This document shows positions 48,810 to 49,868 of a DNA stretch of 49,868 nt, in pieces; positions within the stretch are counted from its first letter, which is position 1, and each line of letters starts with the position of its first letter. The notes beneath the pieces were generated by a model, which made no database searches, had not been told where the DNA came from, and was given only the letters and a program-made list of their open reading frames with translations. This DNA is from Clostridium folliculivorans (GTDB lineage: Bacteria; Bacillota; Clostridia; Clostridiales; Clostridiaceae), in contig NZ_BQXY01000004.1 of the NCBI RefSeq assembly GCF_024341905.1, positions 1 to 49,868 of the forward strand. The letters are read 5' to 3'. Made by a program: the position numbers and the translations under genes.

Positions 48810-49175
48810 ATGAGTGCAAAAGATTTGATGGAATATGATAATTGGATTGTTGTAGGTGATGTAGAGAATAATGAAAAATATGCTTCTAAAATATTAGCAA
48901 AGTTCAGTGCTAATGGATATAATGTCAGCGGAGTAAATCCTAGAGCAAAGACTAAGGATTCTTACAAAAGTATAAAAGAAGTTCCTTATCATATTGATGC
49001 AGTGGATTTGTGTATAAATCCTAAGAGTGGCATAGAGCTTGTAAAGGAAGCAGATGAACTTGGAATAAAACATGTGTTAATCCAACCAGGAGCAGAAAGT
49101 GAAGAAATATTAAGCTATTGTAAGGATCACGGTATAGAAGCTGTTGAAGGATGTGCTTTAGTAGAATTAGGATAA
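48810..49175 (+). CDS. CoA-binding domain protein (YccU-like)
   Basis: The 121-residue protein is a single Rossmann-type CoA-binding domain: NWIVVGDVENNEKYASKILAKF, GYNVSGVNPRAKT, VDLCINPKSGIELVKEADELGIKHVLIQPGAES and AVEGCALVELG. Such stand-alone domains resemble the N-terminal part of succinyl-CoA synthetase alpha; their role is not settled. The ATG at 48810 is chosen because AAAGGAG is 8 nt upstream and the GTG at 48801 overlaps it. The family usually has about 130 residues. Confidence 0.9.
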   Translation: MSAKDLMEYDNWIVVGDVENNEKYASKILAKFSANGYNVSGVNPRAKTKDSYKSIKEVPYHIDAVDLCINPKSGIELVKEADELGIKHVLIQPGAESEEILSYCKDHGIEAVEGCALVELG

Positions 49176-49240
49176 GTATATAAATATATTTATAAGGGAA
49201 TTATATTTTTGCAATGAGTAAAGTATGAGGAGGGATATCC

Positions 49241-49393
49241 ATGGATGATAATAAACATAGACAAAAAGATAGACCTAAAAGTAATGCAGAACTCAGAAAA
49301 ATGTTTCCAAAAGAAGGCGCTTATATAGGTGATAAAAATAAAGGTAAAGGTGATTACCAAGATAGGCATAAAGATCATAGCGGACAATATTAA
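49241..49393 (+). CDS. Small charged protein, function unknown
   Basis: A 50-residue ORF starts at ATG with GAGGAGGG 8 nt upstream. The protein begins MDDNKHRQKDRPKSNAELRK, contains MFPKEGAYIGDKNKG and ends HKDHSGQY; nearly half of its residues are charged and four are His. It has no membrane segment and no Cys. It lies 65 nt after the CoA-binding gene and may be cotranscribed. I recognise no family. The strong ribosome binding site and sensible codon use favour a real gene. Confidence 0.65.
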   Translation: MDDNKHRQKDRPKSNAELRKMFPKEGAYIGDKNKGKGDYQDRHKDHSGQY

Positions 49394-49401
49394 ATTGTTT
49401 T

Positions 49402-49564
49402 TAAAGGTGGCTAATAAAAGATTTATATCAATTATAGAGGGTTAATTTTAACATTAAGAATTTTAATTTTAAGAAGTCTAAGTTATGAGATCTTGTATAA
49501 ATTGATATGGCTAGGTAAAAAATATAGCCACCTTTATTATTTGATAAGTAAGTAAAGGTGGCTA
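49402..49564. repeat. Three copies of TAAAGGTGGCTA in mixed orientation
   Basis: The 12-mer occurs at 49402-49413 (plus), 49525-49536 (minus) and 49553-49564 (plus). The middle copy can pair with either neighbour, or GGCTA (49509-49513) can pair with TAGCC (49525-49529). This could be a terminator for the preceding gene or a structure before the tRNA promoter. Confidence 0.75.
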
Positions 49565-49668
49565 AATTAGATATAAATAATAAGCTTTGAAAAGCAATCA
49601 GAAGCTATTAATTGATAACCTCAAATAACTAAATTTTAAAGATAAATTTAAAATTTTTTAAAAAAGTG

Positions 49669-49697
49669 TTGACACTGAGTCTTATTTTTTGTAATAT
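49669..49697 (+). promoter_or_regulatory. Promoter of the tRNA cluster
   Basis: TTGACA (49669-49674), 17 nt, then TAATAT (49692-49697). Transcription would start about 45 nt before tRNA-Glu; the leader holds a small hairpin GTCGT/ACGAC (about 49711-49724). Confidence 0.85.
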
Positions 49698-49750
49698 ATC
49701 TATTGTTGGGTCGTAAAGACGACATAAATTTAAAACATAAAATTTAATTT

Positions 49751-49825
49751 GGCTCCTTGGTCAAGCGGTCAAGACACCACCCTTTCACGGTGGTAACAGG
49801 GGTTCGATTCCCCTAGGAGTCACCA
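49751..49825 (+). tRNA. tRNA-Glu (anticodon TTC)
   Basis: A full cloverleaf is visible: acceptor GGCTCCT/AGGAGTC (one G-U pair), anticodon stem CCACC/GGTGG (49777-49781 with 49789-49793) with loop CTTTCAC and anticodon TTC at 49784-49786, a T-arm GGGG-TTCGATT-CCCC, and an encoded CCA at 49823-49825. Confidence 0.97.
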
Positions 49826-49838
49826 TTATCATATTTTT

Positions 49839-49868
49839 GGGCGCATAGCTCAGCTGGGAGAGCATCTG
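49839..49868 (+). tRNA. tRNA-Val, 5' part (truncated by window end)
   Basis: The sequence GGGCGCATAGCTCAGCTGGG continues into a D-arm and matches the start of clostridial tRNA-Val. It follows tRNA-Glu by 13 nt, as in typical Glu-Val-Asp-Thr clusters. The anticodon lies outside the window, so identity rests on the 5' sequence. Confidence 0.8.

Overview
The window is an AT-rich, low-GC Gram-positive chromosome segment spanning the replication origin. Gene content and order (dnaA-dnaN-yaaA-recF-remB-gyrB-gyrA on one side; rpmH-rnpA-yidD-yidC-jag-mnmE-mnmG-rsmG-noc-parA-parB on the other), the sporulation-linked genes yyaC and lonC, DUF3343/DUF1858 proteins and the codon use (AGA for Arg, TTG/GTG starts) point to Clostridium sensu stricto or a close relative. 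The species cannot be named from this sequence alone.

Layout. 1-311 is the 5' end of a 16S rRNA gene on the minus strand, with its promoter at 458-486. 1477-10468 is the left replichore arm, all on the minus strand: gyrA, gyrB, remB, recF, yaaA, dnaN, dnaA. The origin is bipartite: a dense DnaA-box cluster lies between dnaA and rpmH, and perfect DnaA boxes plus a DnaA-trio and AT-rich unwinding region lie between dnaA and dnaN. From 11009 almost everything is on the plus strand, so genes on both sides run with the forks. The first block is ribosome, RNase P and membrane-insertion genes, then tRNA wobble modification (mnmE, mnmG), then the segregation module noc-parA-parB with two perfect parS sites and a candidate Noc-binding site inside mnmE. 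A minus-strand island (yyaC, an AI-2E/YtvI-type membrane protein, a class V aminotransferase; 21387-24248) interrupts this. It is followed by mscS, the rpsF-ssb-rpsR operon with its S6:S18 leader, a GT-C/GtrA-like membrane glycosyltransferase, the yybS-gdpP-rplI-lonC-dnaB block, mgtE, glpK, proC, trhO, purA, several small or unknown proteins, a minus-strand BaiN/HI0933-type flavoprotein, and the start of a tRNA cluster (Glu, then truncated Val).

Most of the window is conserved origin-proximal core. The parts that look less described are: (1) a 19-codon leader ORF with two partly competing 10-bp hairpins in front of mgtE; (2) trhO flanked by two Fur-like operators, the second overlapping a promoter that drives an apparently non-coding transcript of about 190 nt; (3) a Noc-binding-like palindrome in mnmE spelled with codons rare for this genome; (4) a perfect 30-bp inverted repeat after the DUF4446 gene; (5) a GT-C glycosyltransferase with a C-terminal GtrA-like region; (6) small hydrophilic proteins at 42978 and 49241. 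I found no CRISPR array, insertion sequence, prophage or defence system. All motif calls were made by eye; none was checked by alignment, profile search or folding software.
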